A DNA stretch of 64,000 nucleotides from Bryopsis sp. KO-2023 (lineage: Eukaryota > Chlorophyta > Ulvophyceae > Bryopsidales > Bryopsidaceae): the NCBI GenBank assembly GCA_030272585.1, contig BSYQ01000005.1:3937501-4001500 (forward strand). The letters run 5' to 3'. The number at the start of each line of letters is the position of its first letter. Position 1 is the stretch's first letter. The translations under genes and the position numbers were made by a program. Below the pieces are notes generated by a model. The model saw only the letters and a program-made list of their open reading frames with translations, was not told where the DNA came from and ran no database searches. Shown here piece by piece: positions 48,989-59,308 of the stretch.

Positions 48989-49506
48989 TGATACGGCACA
49001 GCCCGCAAAGGGGGCGGGCCGGTCCACCAACGTCCCGTATCGTGTATCATTTGGTTTCGGAGCCGAACTTGCGATCCGAAGGTCACGAGTTCGAGTCCTA
49101 GCGAGGCCATGGAAGTTGAGAGTGAGTTGGCGCCTCTGACCCGAGAGTGGTAGTAACGAGAGGTGAAAGAGCATGAGGATCACTGCGAAGGAGGGGAGGG
49201 GGCTGAGATCATCACAGTGATCGCCGCCGCAGAGCAAGGCAAAAGACCATAAGCTCAAGAGACTAGACGGATCAAAGGGATAAGAACAAAGGATCAAAGG
49301 ATCACAAGAAAGATCCTGGAGAACCCCCGAATAGACCCGCGAGAGAACGGTAACCCGGTAATCGCAGAGAGGGTCAAGGAGAATGGAGTAACGGGCACGA
49401 GGAGAAGGTGGTCGAGGGCGACCACTGGCCCGGGGGGGGACGAGATGATACGGCACAGCCCGCAAAGGGGGCGGGCCGGTCCACCAACGTCCCGTATCGT
49501 GTATCA
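48989..49506 (+). mobile_element. SMART/TRIM: 518-bp non-coding LTR retrotransposon
   Basis: Two identical 61-bp direct repeats (48989-49049 and 49446-49506) run TGATACGG...GTGTATCA, with TGATAC/GTATCA terminal inverted repeats. A primer site TGGTTTCGGAGC (49052-49063) lies two bases after the first. A purine tract with a G8 run precedes the second. The target duplication is GGATG (48984-48988 and 49507-49511). Insert plus duplication is 523 bases, which accounts exactly for the frame change between the LINE parts. The 396-bp interior has no convincing coding frame. These are the hallmarks of small LTR retrotransposons moved in trans. The LTR also folds internally (GATACGG with CCGTATC enclosing GCCCGC/GCGGGC). 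Confidence 0.9.
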
Positions 49507-49511
49507 GGATG

Positions 49512-50958
49512 CTTACCAAGATTACATGATTGGCTGGACGCGCTCGTTTCTCTCGGACAGATGTGCTTCCTTGGAAATCCATGGGCGGCTCTATCTCCAT
49601 TGGCCACACAAAGGAACTCCACAGGGCAGCCCGCTGAGCCCTTTGCTGTTTGCAATTTTTCTGGATGAGCTCCTGAGGTTGCTCCCGGAGGATATTTTGG
49701 TGGTTGCCTACGCGGATGATCTCTTCATTGCGTCCAGGGGCCTCTTGGATGTGGCACAGCTGGCTTTACAGGCGGCCTTGGCGGTTTGTTCTAAATGGGC
49801 CTGCAGAGTACAAATGACGTTTTCAGTCCCGAAGTGTGGGGTTATTCTGTTTCGCCCGGCTAAAACAAGATTTGATGGGGCTTTTTCATTTTATCTTTCG
49901 GGACGGCTGATCCCTGCAGTTGATTCAGTAAAGGTGCTTGGGGTTACGTTTGATGCGCACCTGAGTTTTGAACCACATGTTTCGCTAGTGGTGAACAAGG
50001 CTAGAAAAAGACTGAATTTGCTAAGGCGATTTGCCGGGGTACATTGGGGATTTTCTGGGGGGGTTCTTTCTCAACTTTTCCTGATGACAATTGTTCCCTT
50101 ACTGTTCTATGGCAGTCTCTGTTGGGCACATGTGGTGCACAACTCGCCAGGTGCGCCTCGAAGGATCCTGAAGATGCTGACCTCCATATTTCGGATTGGG
50201 GGACAGTGGGTGACGGGCTGCTTCAACTCCACATCAGTGGGAAAGCTGATTCTGCTGGCGGGTTTCCTCCCTCCAATACTGGAGCAAATGAAGTCCATCT
50301 TCAATGACACGATGCACCTCTACCGCTCCGGCTTCCTGTCAGGGTACATCATGGATTCAATTGCCACATTCAAAGTTAAAGCTCTCACACAATTTGGGAC
50401 ATTTTTTCGTCAATTTGGTGGGACTTTTTGCTGGGGCAGAAACAGTCACTTGAAAAGATTTTATGTGGCACCTTTTGGGTTTGATCGCACTGCAACAGTG
50501 TTTTTACAAATGGGACACAAGTTTATTCAGGGGAATATGGATTCATTTCAAGCCCACGAAACTGAGATTCGTGTCCATTCAAAAACTACTGATTCTGCTG
50601 GGGGGTTTACGGTTACCTTAACCCATGAGGAGCTGGGGCACCTGACATGGACACGTGCTGATGTGGGATGGTTTAACTACCTGGATCTGTGCATGGTGGG
50701 ACTTCTGACTGGCCTGGAGGAATTGGGATTGGACCGCTTGAGAACCTGTGAAGACCTTGGCATCTGGTTACCACATGCAGCCAGAAAACTTCTGATGGTA
50801 CAGAGGACCAAACTCCCGGATCACACTCGTCGAATTCGATCCATGCTGATGTCGGGTCCTGCAAATGTCACATGCCATTCAACTTCAAAAGGGGGATTTG
50901 CAAACAAGGCTGCTGGAGAGGGAGTAACATCTGCGGATACTGATGGGGGGATCACAAG
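49512..50958 (+). pseudogene. LINE D reverse transcriptase, part 2
   Basis: Continues part 1 in frame once the SMART and one duplication copy are discounted. Contains PQGSPLSPLLF, the catalytic YADD (VVAYADDLFIAS) and a thumb region (VKVLGVTFDAHL). A long C-terminal region extends to GGITS, where the A5 LTR inserted. Beyond 50958 the reading frame continues through an LTR tip and tRNA flank, and those residues are not native. Confidence 0.9.
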
Positions 50959-50978
50959 TGATAGTGAAGCTTGTGGGT
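50959..50978 (-). repeat. Detached 20-bp 3' end of the solo LTR A5
   Basis: Exact reverse complement of the last 20 bases of the A LTR. It is the part missing from the A5 LTR at 62542. The five bases before it (ACAAG, 50954-50958) are the reverse complement of the CTTGT before the A5 LTR at 62150-62154. Confidence 0.9.
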
Positions 50979-51076
50979 CCGACGATGTCGGAGTGCTCCT
51001 CGGCGCCGTCTTCCACCGTTCCGACCCCGGTCCGGGGCGGGGCCCTCGTGGGGAGGGGCTCCCTAGGTCTGATCGT

Positions 51077-51159
51077 GTGGTGATGGCTGAGTTGGTCCAA
51101 GGCGCTAGATTCAGGTTCTAGTTCGGAGACGAGCGTGGGTTCGAATCCCACTCACCACA
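51077..51159 (+). tRNA. tRNA-Leu (anticodon CAG)
   Basis: Acceptor GTGGTGA/TCACCAC with discriminator A, D-arm TGGCTGAGTTGGTCCAAGGC, anticodon arm CTAGA-TTCAGGT-TCTAG, a long variable arm as in type II tRNAs, and T-arm GTGGG-TTCGAAT-CCCAC. It is similar in its D-arm to the tRNA-Leu at 63839, which supports a common cluster before the inversion. Confidence 0.92.
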
Positions 51160-51217
51160 ACGTACCTTTTCGCAACCTTTCCGAAACCCCCTCCGTTTGC
51201 GAACTCAACACTCGCCT

Positions 51218-51283
51218 CGTTGAGGGCAGGATTCGAACCTGCGCGGGATAAACCCAGTGGATTTCTAGTCCACCTCCTTAACC
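51218..51283 (-). pseudogene. tRNA-Ser (AGA), 5'-truncated
   Basis: From the D-loop GG onward the gene is well formed: anticodon arm TGGACTAGAAATCCA with anticodon AGA, a long variable arm, T-arm GCAGG-TTCGAAT-CCTGC, acceptor 3' strand CCTCAAC and discriminator G. The first 16 or so bases are replaced by what appears to be the 3' end of LINE D, in the same orientation. Confidence 0.85.
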
Positions 51284-51630
51284 TGGAATTTTTGTTGATT
51301 ACAATGCCTTTTTTATATCGGCAAAAATGAATGTCCCAATTAATTGTACAACACAACCGGAGACTGCCTTGCGGCAACTGTCCCAAAAAAAAGAACCCCT
51401 TACGTAACCCACAGTCCTCATTCCTCTCTCACACTCTAGCACCTGTCAAATGACAAGATCCCCAAACCTAAACCTTATTTCCGTATAAAAGAACCCCTCA
51501 CGAAGGCGGCCAGTTTGCACCCCTTGCTGCCGAAACTCGTCCGCATCACTGTTCGTCCGTCGTCGCCACCGCCTTGGAGTCCGTTTCCAGCAGAGCCAAC
51601 GCATCGTCAAAGGTTTCCGTGGAAAGGTAA
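51284..51630 (-). pseudogene. LINE D 3' end: last codons and 3' UTR
   Basis: The minus-strand frame from 51634 to the stop at 51446 joins in phase with 61757-62149 once A4 is discounted. An Arg/Trp-rich stretch here looks unnatural, while a shifted frame gives ETFDDALALLETDSKAVATTDEQ-like sequence ending at its own stop, so a frameshift near A4 is possible. Bases 51445-51284 are a 3' UTR without a poly-A tail, ending at the tRNA-Ser D-loop. Confidence 0.65.
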
Positions 51631-51635
51631 CCAAG

Positions 51636-52064
51636 TGTTAGTCTTTTAGCGCTATACGAGGTAGTTTGGGATAGAGCCGAGGGTGGCTGACGCATGTGGG
51701 TTCACGAGTAAGACACAGACCCAGAGTTAGACCCAGAGTTTGGGGCATGCGTCAGCGTACTACACTTAGGGGTACTTAAGAGGCCCACTCGTTGTTTTGA
51801 CGTTCACTTTATTTTGTAAGAACTCGGGATTCGTGGGATTGGTGTGTTCCCGCTTGTGTGTGTGTTTGTGTGTGTGTGTGTTAAGTGTTTGCCTGACGCA
51901 ATCACTTCCCAACCCAAGTGCTCTAGTAGCGTTCACAACCGCGCTAGCTAGAGAGTTGTCTAAACCAACAAACCCCACAAGTATACTTGCGTTAGCCAGC
52001 AAGTTATCACGAATCCAACCAACACAGCCGACCACTATTGCGTCACCCACAAGCTTCACTATCA
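51636..52064 (+). repeat. 5' LTR of A4 (429 bp)
   Basis: Standard A LTR plus a short internal duplication of the GACCCAGAGTT block near 51716-51740. Confidence 0.95.
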
Positions 52065-52209
52065 ATTGGTTTCGGAGCTAGGCAAGAACTTTAAGTTCTT
52101 GAGATCGAAACTTGTGAACGTGGCGCAACAAACGTTTTTGTTTGTTTGTTTGGTAGAGAGAAACTCCAACCGTGGTTGTTGAGTACTCCCAAATAGTGGC
52201 TGAGAGACC

Positions 52210-54861
52210 ATGGCTGACCGTGAACACGCATTGGCAGTGCGCGAGCCTCAAGTCGAAGAGCCAGGGATTGAACCTGAGTTCGATGAGGAATTGCCTGACG
52301 CACCCAATGTTGTGTATCAACAAATAAACGTCCAGAACATCCACAATGTCCAGCAAGCAGCTGTCGACATAGACATGGGAGCTGATGCGGAAGCCTTAAG
52401 AGAGGATGTGGATGCGGTCCATGACCGTGTGGACGATTTAGCCCACGGGCTAAGGGGTCACCTGCAGCAAGTTGACCAGACACTGGGGCAGAGGCTAGCC
52501 CATACTGAGGCCTCTGTGTCGAACCAACTGGCTGGCGCATCAGAGGTGATCGGGCAGGCGCTGGAAACACAGCACCAGCATGCGCAACAGGTTGAGGCCA
52601 CACAGCATGCGGTGGTGTCGCAACAGCAGAAGCTGGATTCAGTAGCGGCTCAACATAGTCGATACGAGCAGAGGCTATTACGCCAAGATACCGACCATAG
52701 GAAAGAAAGAGCCGAGATCAAAGCTTCTGTGGATGCAATAACGAGGAGAATGGATGCCGCAGACATTCTAGCGGACTCTCGTTTTGCTGACCTAAAAGAA
52801 GCAACTGAAGCATCAGCACTTCAGTTAAAACAACTCTCCGAGTTATCCCTTGTTCAAGGGCGGAGAATTGAAGGCTTATTAGGAACTGTTGCGGATTCCA
52901 ACGAAAAAGTCGAACGGACTCTAGAATTGTTTCGGGAGTCCTTGCACAAACAAGGTGCTGAGGTGAAGCGTTTGCAGAGCTCAAGAGTAGCAATTCAAAA
53001 AGATTTGATTGCCTTGGAGAAAAAGGCATCCAAGACCTGGGATCAGCAGCAAGATGCAGCTGATGTGGTTGCCTTAAGATTATCTGGCCTGGAACGAAGC
53101 ATGGAGGATGTGAGTGGCGGAAGTCAGAGTGCCCAAAGTGGAAGTGAAGCTCGTGCAGTATCACCAGAGCGTGAAGAATCAACTTCCCCTGAGCCTGAGG
53201 ACTCAGCCTTTGGGATGCCGCTGCCGAAGAAATCAGTAAAGCAGTTGGCTGCATCATGGCCGCCACTGGACCAGAGCTTCGCGGTAGGAATGGTTGGGGC
53301 AGGAACCTCAACAATACCGGCTCCTCCAGCAGTACAGGTCGAGGAGGGTGAAATTGTTGCTGCAGAAGCACCACCATGCACTGCAGTGGACAGCGCACCA
53401 GACGCTGATTTCACATTCCCTCAATTGATACCTCCAAGTACAAGAGCTCAGCCTGGAGTACGCATCTCAGAACCCGACTCTGCCGATGGATCACGTAGAC
53501 CCACACGAACTAACCCAAGAGTTCTCTCCTCAGCAGAAGTGTTATATCAAATTGACCTTGAGCATGCTAAGGCACAGGTCAGAGAAGAGAAAGGAAAAGA
53601 ACCCATGCAGATCCCCACACGTACTGGAAGATTGGGACTTGGGTTAAGTGCTTTGGGAGCAAGGGTAGAAAATAATCCCTTTGCTGCACTTGGTTCATAT
53701 GAGTCTACTGGTGGACCCAGTCGAGTTCCTCGCATGCGAGGTAACTTTGGAGACCCTGGTGATGACGACCCAGATGATGATGGCGGTGATGATTACCGCG
53801 ACAGACGAAACCGCCCACCTTCCCGCATTCCAGGTGCGCCTGATGGCGGAGGAGGTGGTGGCGGCGGTGGAGATGGTGGAGGCGGTGGACCTCCCGGTGG
53901 ACCTCCTGGTGGAGGTGGAGGTGGAGGTGGCGCTGGACCAGCAGGGCCAGGACCTCCTAGGCAAGGACAGTGGTTGCCTAGCACCGTCAAGTTGCAAATG
54001 CCTCGCGCATTTAACGGAAGTGGAGAACCAAAAGCCCGTAAATGGCAAGTGCTCATGACGCGGTACTTGAGAACCTGCGGAGTGCATGAAGCACAGTGGC
54101 AATCGATTATGGCCACTAACCTTTATGGGGCTGCCTCGGATTGGTTAACGATGCAAGAGTTGAAAATTCACCGAGGTGAAAGACCACCCTTCCGTGACTG
54201 GATGGACTTCATGGATGGCTTAGCTACAGCTTTCGAATTCTCTAGTGATCGAGATGAAGCGTGGCGTGACCTCCACAAACTCAAGCAGACTGGAACCGTG
54301 AAACAGTTCGTTAAAGAGTTTCAGCGGTTAGTCTTGAGGATTCCAGACCTCGAAGAGGATCACCAGTATTTGCTCTTCGTGGATGGACTTAAAAGTGAAG
54401 TTCAGAAGTTAGTCGCAGCAACGGTACCTCGAGATGTCGAGGCTGCCATCATATCCGCCGAACGATTGGAAGCCCTTGGAGTTGGAACACAAGGCCAAGG
54501 AGGGCAAACCAATCAGAAAAAGAAAGGAGTCTGGCGTGGTGGAAGAAAGAAGAAAGGCCAGAATCAGGGTCAGCAGCAGCAGAACCCTACACCACCAGCC
54601 CAAGCACCACCACAAGCTGCCGCAGGAGTGCAACAGCAGCAGCAACAGCAACAAGGACGAGGAGGAGGACGTGGTGGTGGTGGACGTGGACGCGGTGGTG
54701 GTAACCGTGGAAGAGGACAAGCCAATCAGGGAAGACAGAACCCCCAGGGGGGAGGGGGATATCATTGTTATCTTTGTGGAAAGAAGGGTCATCCTGTGAG
54801 GCAATGTCCTAGATTGGAGGAGGTGAAAAACCTCCCCGATGTAAAAAAAATGTTAAACTGA
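52210..54861 (+). CDS. A4 Gag (883 aa)
   Basis: Same architecture as the other copies, with private changes such as RQDTDHRKE, SGSEARAV, DLEHAKAQ and a His in YHCYLCG, beside the zinc ligands and not replacing one. The A8 frameshift run is 54843-54850. Confidence 0.94.
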   Translation: MADREHALAVREPQVEEPGIEPEFDEELPDAPNVVYQQINVQNIHNVQQAAVDIDMGADAEALREDVDAVHDRVDDLAHGLRGHLQQVDQTLGQRLAHTEASVSNQLAGASEVIGQALETQHQHAQQVEATQHAVVSQQQKLDSVAAQHSRYEQRLLRQDTDHRKERAEIKASVDAITRRMDAADILADSRFADLKEATEASALQLKQLSELSLVQGRRIEGLLGTVADSNEKVERTLELFRESLHKQGAEVKRLQSSRVAIQKDLIALEKKASKTWDQQQDAADVVALRLSGLERSMEDVSGGSQSAQSGSEARAVSPEREESTSPEPEDSAFGMPLPKKSVKQLAASWPPLDQSFAVGMVGAGTSTIPAPPAVQVEEGEIVAAEAPPCTAVDSAPDADFTFPQLIPPSTRAQPGVRISEPDSADGSRRPTRTNPRVLSSAEVLYQIDLEHAKAQVREEKGKEPMQIPTRTGRLGLGLSALGARVENNPFAALGSYESTGGPSRVPRMRGNFGDPGDDDPDDDGGDDYRDRRNRPPSRIPGAPDGGGGGGGGGDGGGGGPPGGPPGGGGGGGGAGPAGPGPPRQGQWLPSTVKLQMPRAFNGSGEPKARKWQVLMTRYLRTCGVHEAQWQSIMATNLYGAASDWLTMQELKIHRGERPPFRDWMDFMDGLATAFEFSSDRDEAWRDLHKLKQTGTVKQFVKEFQRLVLRIPDLEEDHQYLLFVDGLKSEVQKLVAATVPRDVEAAIISAERLEALGVGTQGQGGQTNQKKKGVWRGGRKKKGQNQGQQQQNPTPPAQAPPQAAAGVQQQQQQQQGRGGGRGGGGRGRGGGNRGRGQANQGRQNPQGGGGYHCYLCGKKGHPVRQCPRLEEVKNLPDVKKMLN

Positions 54862-55118
54862 CCGCCAGGCAGGAAACTGCTTCGTCTGAGCCTGGCCGAC
54901 GCAAACGTCGTAAGCGAAACAGAGTTCGTAGGCGGCGTAGGAAGCATAGATCAAAAGTAGGTGCCTCGAAAAAGGTTAAAAGTACTCACAGCGGAAAACC
55001 TGGGGCGCGGACTAGTACACCGCGTGAAGAGAGAACAGAGACACTCTCCACATCTACCCAATCGGCACATGACAACTGCGATTGGAAAAATGAACAGAAG
55101 GAAAGCACACCGGATGAG

Positions 55119-58100
55119 ATGGACGCGCCTCATGCGTCATCTGCATCTCTTCCCTCTGTTAGTGAATCTGTGGGCTCATTGGAGTCGCAGAGTAGTCTAC
55201 AGGAGTCCCTGCCTGCAGACGTAGACGATAGTGGGTCAGAAACAACCCAGCGGTCTACCACAGAGCGAGTTAATGTGTCAGAAGTTCGATCAACTTCGTC
55301 AACCAAGGATGACACATGCCCTCTGTTAAAAATTCAAGAAGTGCCTGTGAGAGGGTACGAAGTAAAAGCACGGATCAAGACCACGGACCTTTATGCATTC
55401 ATTGATTGTGGAAGTACCGCAAACTATATCAATGATAAGGTAGCGCGTGATCTCGGGTTGTCGATTACACCAAGCTCAAAGAGAGCAATGTTGGCAAACG
55501 GAGATATTAAAGAACTGGCTGGCAGCTGTAACAACCTCCGAGTAAAGATAGGAGGGCTGAAGTGCAACATGAAAGCGGATCTGTTCCCAGACCTTGGTTA
55601 TGACCTAATATTGGGCATGCCTTGGTTGCAGAAAGAAAACCCCCGCATAGACTTTCAGCAAAATGAGATTTCAGTTTGCAAAAACAGCCAAGTGTTTCAT
55701 CTCCCGTTGCGTCATCCAACCCAAGAGAGTATTGAACCTGAACGAAAAGTACAGTCGATACTGCAAGAAGTGCCAGTGACTGAGTGTTCAGCTAAACGAA
55801 TGATGCGTCATCTCAAAACAGAGACAGCATTCATGGTTGTAGTGCAAGAATCTGAAGAGAAAGCTTTAGGCCAACATGAATTGCCTGACGCAATAGAGCG
55901 AACACAGCCATTCAACACTGAGGATGAGATTGGTAAACTTATTCGTTCAGACACCCCTGCCGAAATTAAAAAGGTGGTAGAAACACACCGTGGTGTGTTC
56001 CCTCGTGATTTACCCCCAGGGATCCCTCCGAAGAGAAAAGGTCATGAGTTTAAGATAGACCTGGAGGATCCAACACCTATCCATCGTCCAATATACAAGC
56101 TTTCACCAGCAGAGCTGGATGAAGTGAAAGCACAAGTGGACTACCTTCTGGAACAGAAGAAAATCAAACCATCCGAGTCCCCTTGGGGCGCGCCAATCCT
56201 GTTTGTACCGAAAAAGGATGGAGGCTTAAGGATGTGTGTGGATTATAGGTGGATCAATAAGGTGACGGTGAAAAACCGGTATCCTTTACCCCTGCCAGAA
56301 GAATTGATGGATAGAGTGTTCAAAGCCAAAGTGTTCTCAAAGTTAGATCTGCGATCAGGCTATTGGCAATTTCCAGTAAGGCCATCTGATACAGATAAAA
56401 CAGCGTTCCGCACGAGATACGGTCACTTTGAGTTTTTGGTAGCGCCTTTTGGGCTAACCAATTGCCCAGCGCAATTCCAAACTCTAGTGCAAGACCTACT
56501 CACAGAGTTTTTAGATGATTTTGTTGTTGTCTTTATCGATGACATACTCATCTTCTCTGAAAACATGGAACAGCATGCCGAACACTTAGAGAAAGTTCTG
56601 TCGCGACTAGCAGAATATCAGCTTTTTGCTAAGGCAAGTAAAAGTGAGCTGGCTGTCGCAACAGTAGACTATCTTGGCTACCGCATTAGCGGAAGTGGGT
56701 TAAAACCACAGGAACAAAAAGTGAAGGCAGTGAAGGAGTGGAAGGAACTACAGAGTGTTAGTGATGTACGTAGTTTCCTTGGAATGGTTTCATACTACAG
56801 GAAATTCATTCCCCAGTTTGCACATGTTGCTGGACCACTCCATGACTTAGTGAAAAAAGACCATCCCTGGAGATGGGGACAGGTTGAGCGTGGCGCATTC
56901 AATGAACTGAAAAAGCGTCTAAGTCAAGCTCCCGTCCTTATTTTTCCAGATGCGTCACTGCCTTACACTGTGATCACTGATGCGTCGAATGAGGCCATCG
57001 GTGCCGTGTTAACACAGGATCACGGAGAGGGGCTACAGCCAATAGCTTACCTCTCACGTAGATTCAAGCCTGCCGAGCTTAACTATGCACCATACGACAA
57101 AGAGTTGTGTGCAATATGTTATGCGATGGTGCAGTGGAGACATTATCTAGAAGGTTGTGCGGGTGGAGTAACAGTGTTCACTGACCACCAACCTCTGACG
57201 CATATTCTGTCGCAGAGGAACCTTTCTAGAACCCAAGCAAGATGGCTTGAGGCGGGGTACCTGACTTCGATCAACCCCAAGATCTCCTATATCAAAGGCA
57301 AGGCTAATGTGTTAGCAGATGCTCTCTCCCGCAGTGTTCCTAAGCCCGTGGAAACTGCGATGAACATTTCCACTTGGCACGTGCATCAAGCAAGCCAAGA
57401 CGAGTGGAAACAAGCCCTCCAAGCTGATAACTCCTTGGTGAAGATATTGCGGAAGCTTGAGAGTGGCGAGGAAGTTGAGGGATATTTCCTCAGAGAGGGA
57501 ATACTCTGGACGGTCCCAAAGAGAGGATTAGTCGAGAAAGTGGTGGTTCCTAAAGGCCAGCGCAATAAGATTATGAAGGAGTGCCATGAGACACCTTCAG
57601 CAGGCCATACAGGACCAGCGCGAACAGGAGAAATCCTAGCGCGGCGATATTGGTGGAAGGGGTGGATGAATGAGTTGAAGGCATTTGTGCGCGAATGCCC
57701 TGTGTGCCAACAAATAAAGGCTGACACACAGAAGCCTATGGGCTTACTTCAACCCCTGCCAATACCTGAGCGGAAGTGGGAGCAGATTACCACTGACTTG
57801 GTGACAGATCTACCAGCATCCAATGGGTTTAGTGCTGTAGCTGTCTTTGTCGATAGACTTACCAAGTTTGTGCATTTCGCCCCATGTACTAAAGAGATTA
57901 CCGCTGCAGGATACGCCCAACTTTTTATCGAACATGTTTACCGCAACCATGGCCTACCTAAAGTGATTGTGTCTGATAGAGACCCTCGCTTTACCAGCAA
58001 GTTCTGGCAGACGCTTTTTAAAGCTCTGGGTACAGAGATTCGTATGAGTACAGCTTACCACCCTCAAACGGATGGGCAGAGTGAGGTTACCATACGTACT

Positions 58101-58859
58101 CTGGAAAATTTCCTGAGGCCATATGCTGAGAGGTATCCCCATAAGTGGGTTGAGTATTTACCTACAGCAGAGTTTGCAGCAAACAATGCAGTGAATGCGA
58201 GTACAGGGTTCGCACCTGCATACTTGATGTATGGGTACCATCCAGAAACACCAAACATTGGTGGGACGGCAACGCAATTTCAAGTGGAAGCAGTTAAGAC
58301 TATGGTAGCACGGATGGCACAGGACTTAGATACCGCAAAAGCATATTACTCTCGAGCACAACACAGAATGTGTGTGAGTGCAAACAAAAAGAGGAAAGAT
58401 ATTGCTTTTGAGAAAGGGGATAAAGTCCTGATAAAAAGCCGTTTTATTCCGTTGGCTGCTTTGAACAAAGTGAGTCCCAAACTGCGCCGTCGATTTGTGG
58501 GTCCCTTTGAAATTGTGGAGAAAATATCAAAGGTGGCTTACAGAGTTCAACTTCCGGAAACATGGCTCATTCACCCAGTGTTTCATGTTTCTAAGTTCAA
58601 GCGTTATCACGCCTCGAGTGATAACAGCAGGCAGATACAACCTCCAGAAGGAGAGTTGATTGGTAGCGAAGTAGAGTATGAGGTCGAAAATATCCTAAGG
58701 GCTAGAGGTAAACGCAATCGTGAATACCTAGTGCTGTGGAAAGGATACGATCTACTTGACGCTACTTGGGAACCTGAAGCTAATTTGGTTAACGCACCAG
58801 ATATACTTCGCGCATTTAAAGAGAAAGAAAGAAAAGAGTTGCAGAAAGGAAGAGAATAG
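55119..58859 (+). CDS. A4 Pol (1246 aa from first Met)
   Basis: All catalytic residues and the chromodomain are present. It shares LTEFLDD, LKPQEQ and STWHVHQ with A2. Private changes include TKDDTC and LKCNMKAD in the protease region. It may encode an active enzyme set. Confidence 0.95.
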   Translation: MDAPHASSASLPSVSESVGSLESQSSLQESLPADVDDSGSETTQRSTTERVNVSEVRSTSSTKDDTCPLLKIQEVPVRGYEVKARIKTTDLYAFIDCGSTANYINDKVARDLGLSITPSSKRAMLANGDIKELAGSCNNLRVKIGGLKCNMKADLFPDLGYDLILGMPWLQKENPRIDFQQNEISVCKNSQVFHLPLRHPTQESIEPERKVQSILQEVPVTECSAKRMMRHLKTETAFMVVVQESEEKALGQHELPDAIERTQPFNTEDEIGKLIRSDTPAEIKKVVETHRGVFPRDLPPGIPPKRKGHEFKIDLEDPTPIHRPIYKLSPAELDEVKAQVDYLLEQKKIKPSESPWGAPILFVPKKDGGLRMCVDYRWINKVTVKNRYPLPLPEELMDRVFKAKVFSKLDLRSGYWQFPVRPSDTDKTAFRTRYGHFEFLVAPFGLTNCPAQFQTLVQDLLTEFLDDFVVVFIDDILIFSENMEQHAEHLEKVLSRLAEYQLFAKASKSELAVATVDYLGYRISGSGLKPQEQKVKAVKEWKELQSVSDVRSFLGMVSYYRKFIPQFAHVAGPLHDLVKKDHPWRWGQVERGAFNELKKRLSQAPVLIFPDASLPYTVITDASNEAIGAVLTQDHGEGLQPIAYLSRRFKPAELNYAPYDKELCAICYAMVQWRHYLEGCAGGVTVFTDHQPLTHILSQRNLSRTQARWLEAGYLTSINPKISYIKGKANVLADALSRSVPKPVETAMNISTWHVHQASQDEWKQALQADNSLVKILRKLESGEEVEGYFLREGILWTVPKRGLVEKVVVPKGQRNKIMKECHETPSAGHTGPARTGEILARRYWWKGWMNELKAFVRECPVCQQIKADTQKPMGLLQPLPIPERKWEQITTDLVTDLPASNGFSAVAVFVDRLTKFVHFAPCTKEITAAGYAQLFIEHVYRNHGLPKVIVSDRDPRFTSKFWQTLFKALGTEIRMSTAYHPQTDGQSEVTIRTLENFLRPYAERYPHKWVEYLPTAEFAANNAVNASTGFAPAYLMYGYHPETPNIGGTATQFQVEAVKTMVARMAQDLDTAKAYYSRAQHRMCVSANKKRKDIAFEKGDKVLIKSRFIPLAALNKVSPKLRRRFVGPFEIVEKISKVAYRVQLPETWLIHPVFHVSKFKRYHASSDNSRQIQPPEGELIGSEVEYEVENILRARGKRNREYLVLWKGYDLLDATWEPEANLVNAPDILRAFKEKERKELQKGRE

Positions 58860-59308
58860 GGAAGCAGAGTGTTTGATGGCTAAGGTGGAACTCCTTATAG
58901 CAAGGGGGCGCGAAAAAGGATACCTTAGAAAAACTCTGTCGACTTCCAAACCAACTCTTTATCTTTAATGCGTTAGGTGCCTAAGTTATTTGGCTGGCGC
59001 AGTAAGTGTAGCTTCAGTAGTACTTTAAGAACCGGGCAAACGATGTCACATTCGAGATAGTGTGGTTGTTCCGAGAAAACCCCTATCAAGTGACGTGTTG
59101 AGGTGGTCTTGACGAGACTCCAACCGAGCGAAACGTTGGTGTCTCACCCCAATAACCCAACGAGGAAAGTGTACGAGTCACCCAGCCTTATAAGCGCAGC
59201 CCTCGAACCATTTTGCCCTAGTGTTTGTGTAAACGGAGCGAGCTCCTGAGTGAAAAAAAGTCTAAAGACGCACAAACCGTTGTTATTTCTTTCTTTCCGA
59301 CGAACATA

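Noticed and set aside
49064..49110. A tRNA-like B box (GAGTTCGAGTCC) suggesting a tRNA-derived SINE
   Set aside because: The T-stem does not pair, no matching A box fits, and the 61-bp LTRs with primer site fit an LTR element better.
48965..49609. A 214-codon minus-strand frame across the SMART element
   Set aside because: It runs through both LTRs and into the LINE antisense. The LTR, primer-site and duplication evidence explains the region without it.
51446..51634. Small minus-strand frame as a host gene 3' exon
   Set aside because: It joins in phase with LINE sequence across A4 and precedes a LINE-like 3' end, so it is more simply part of LINE D.
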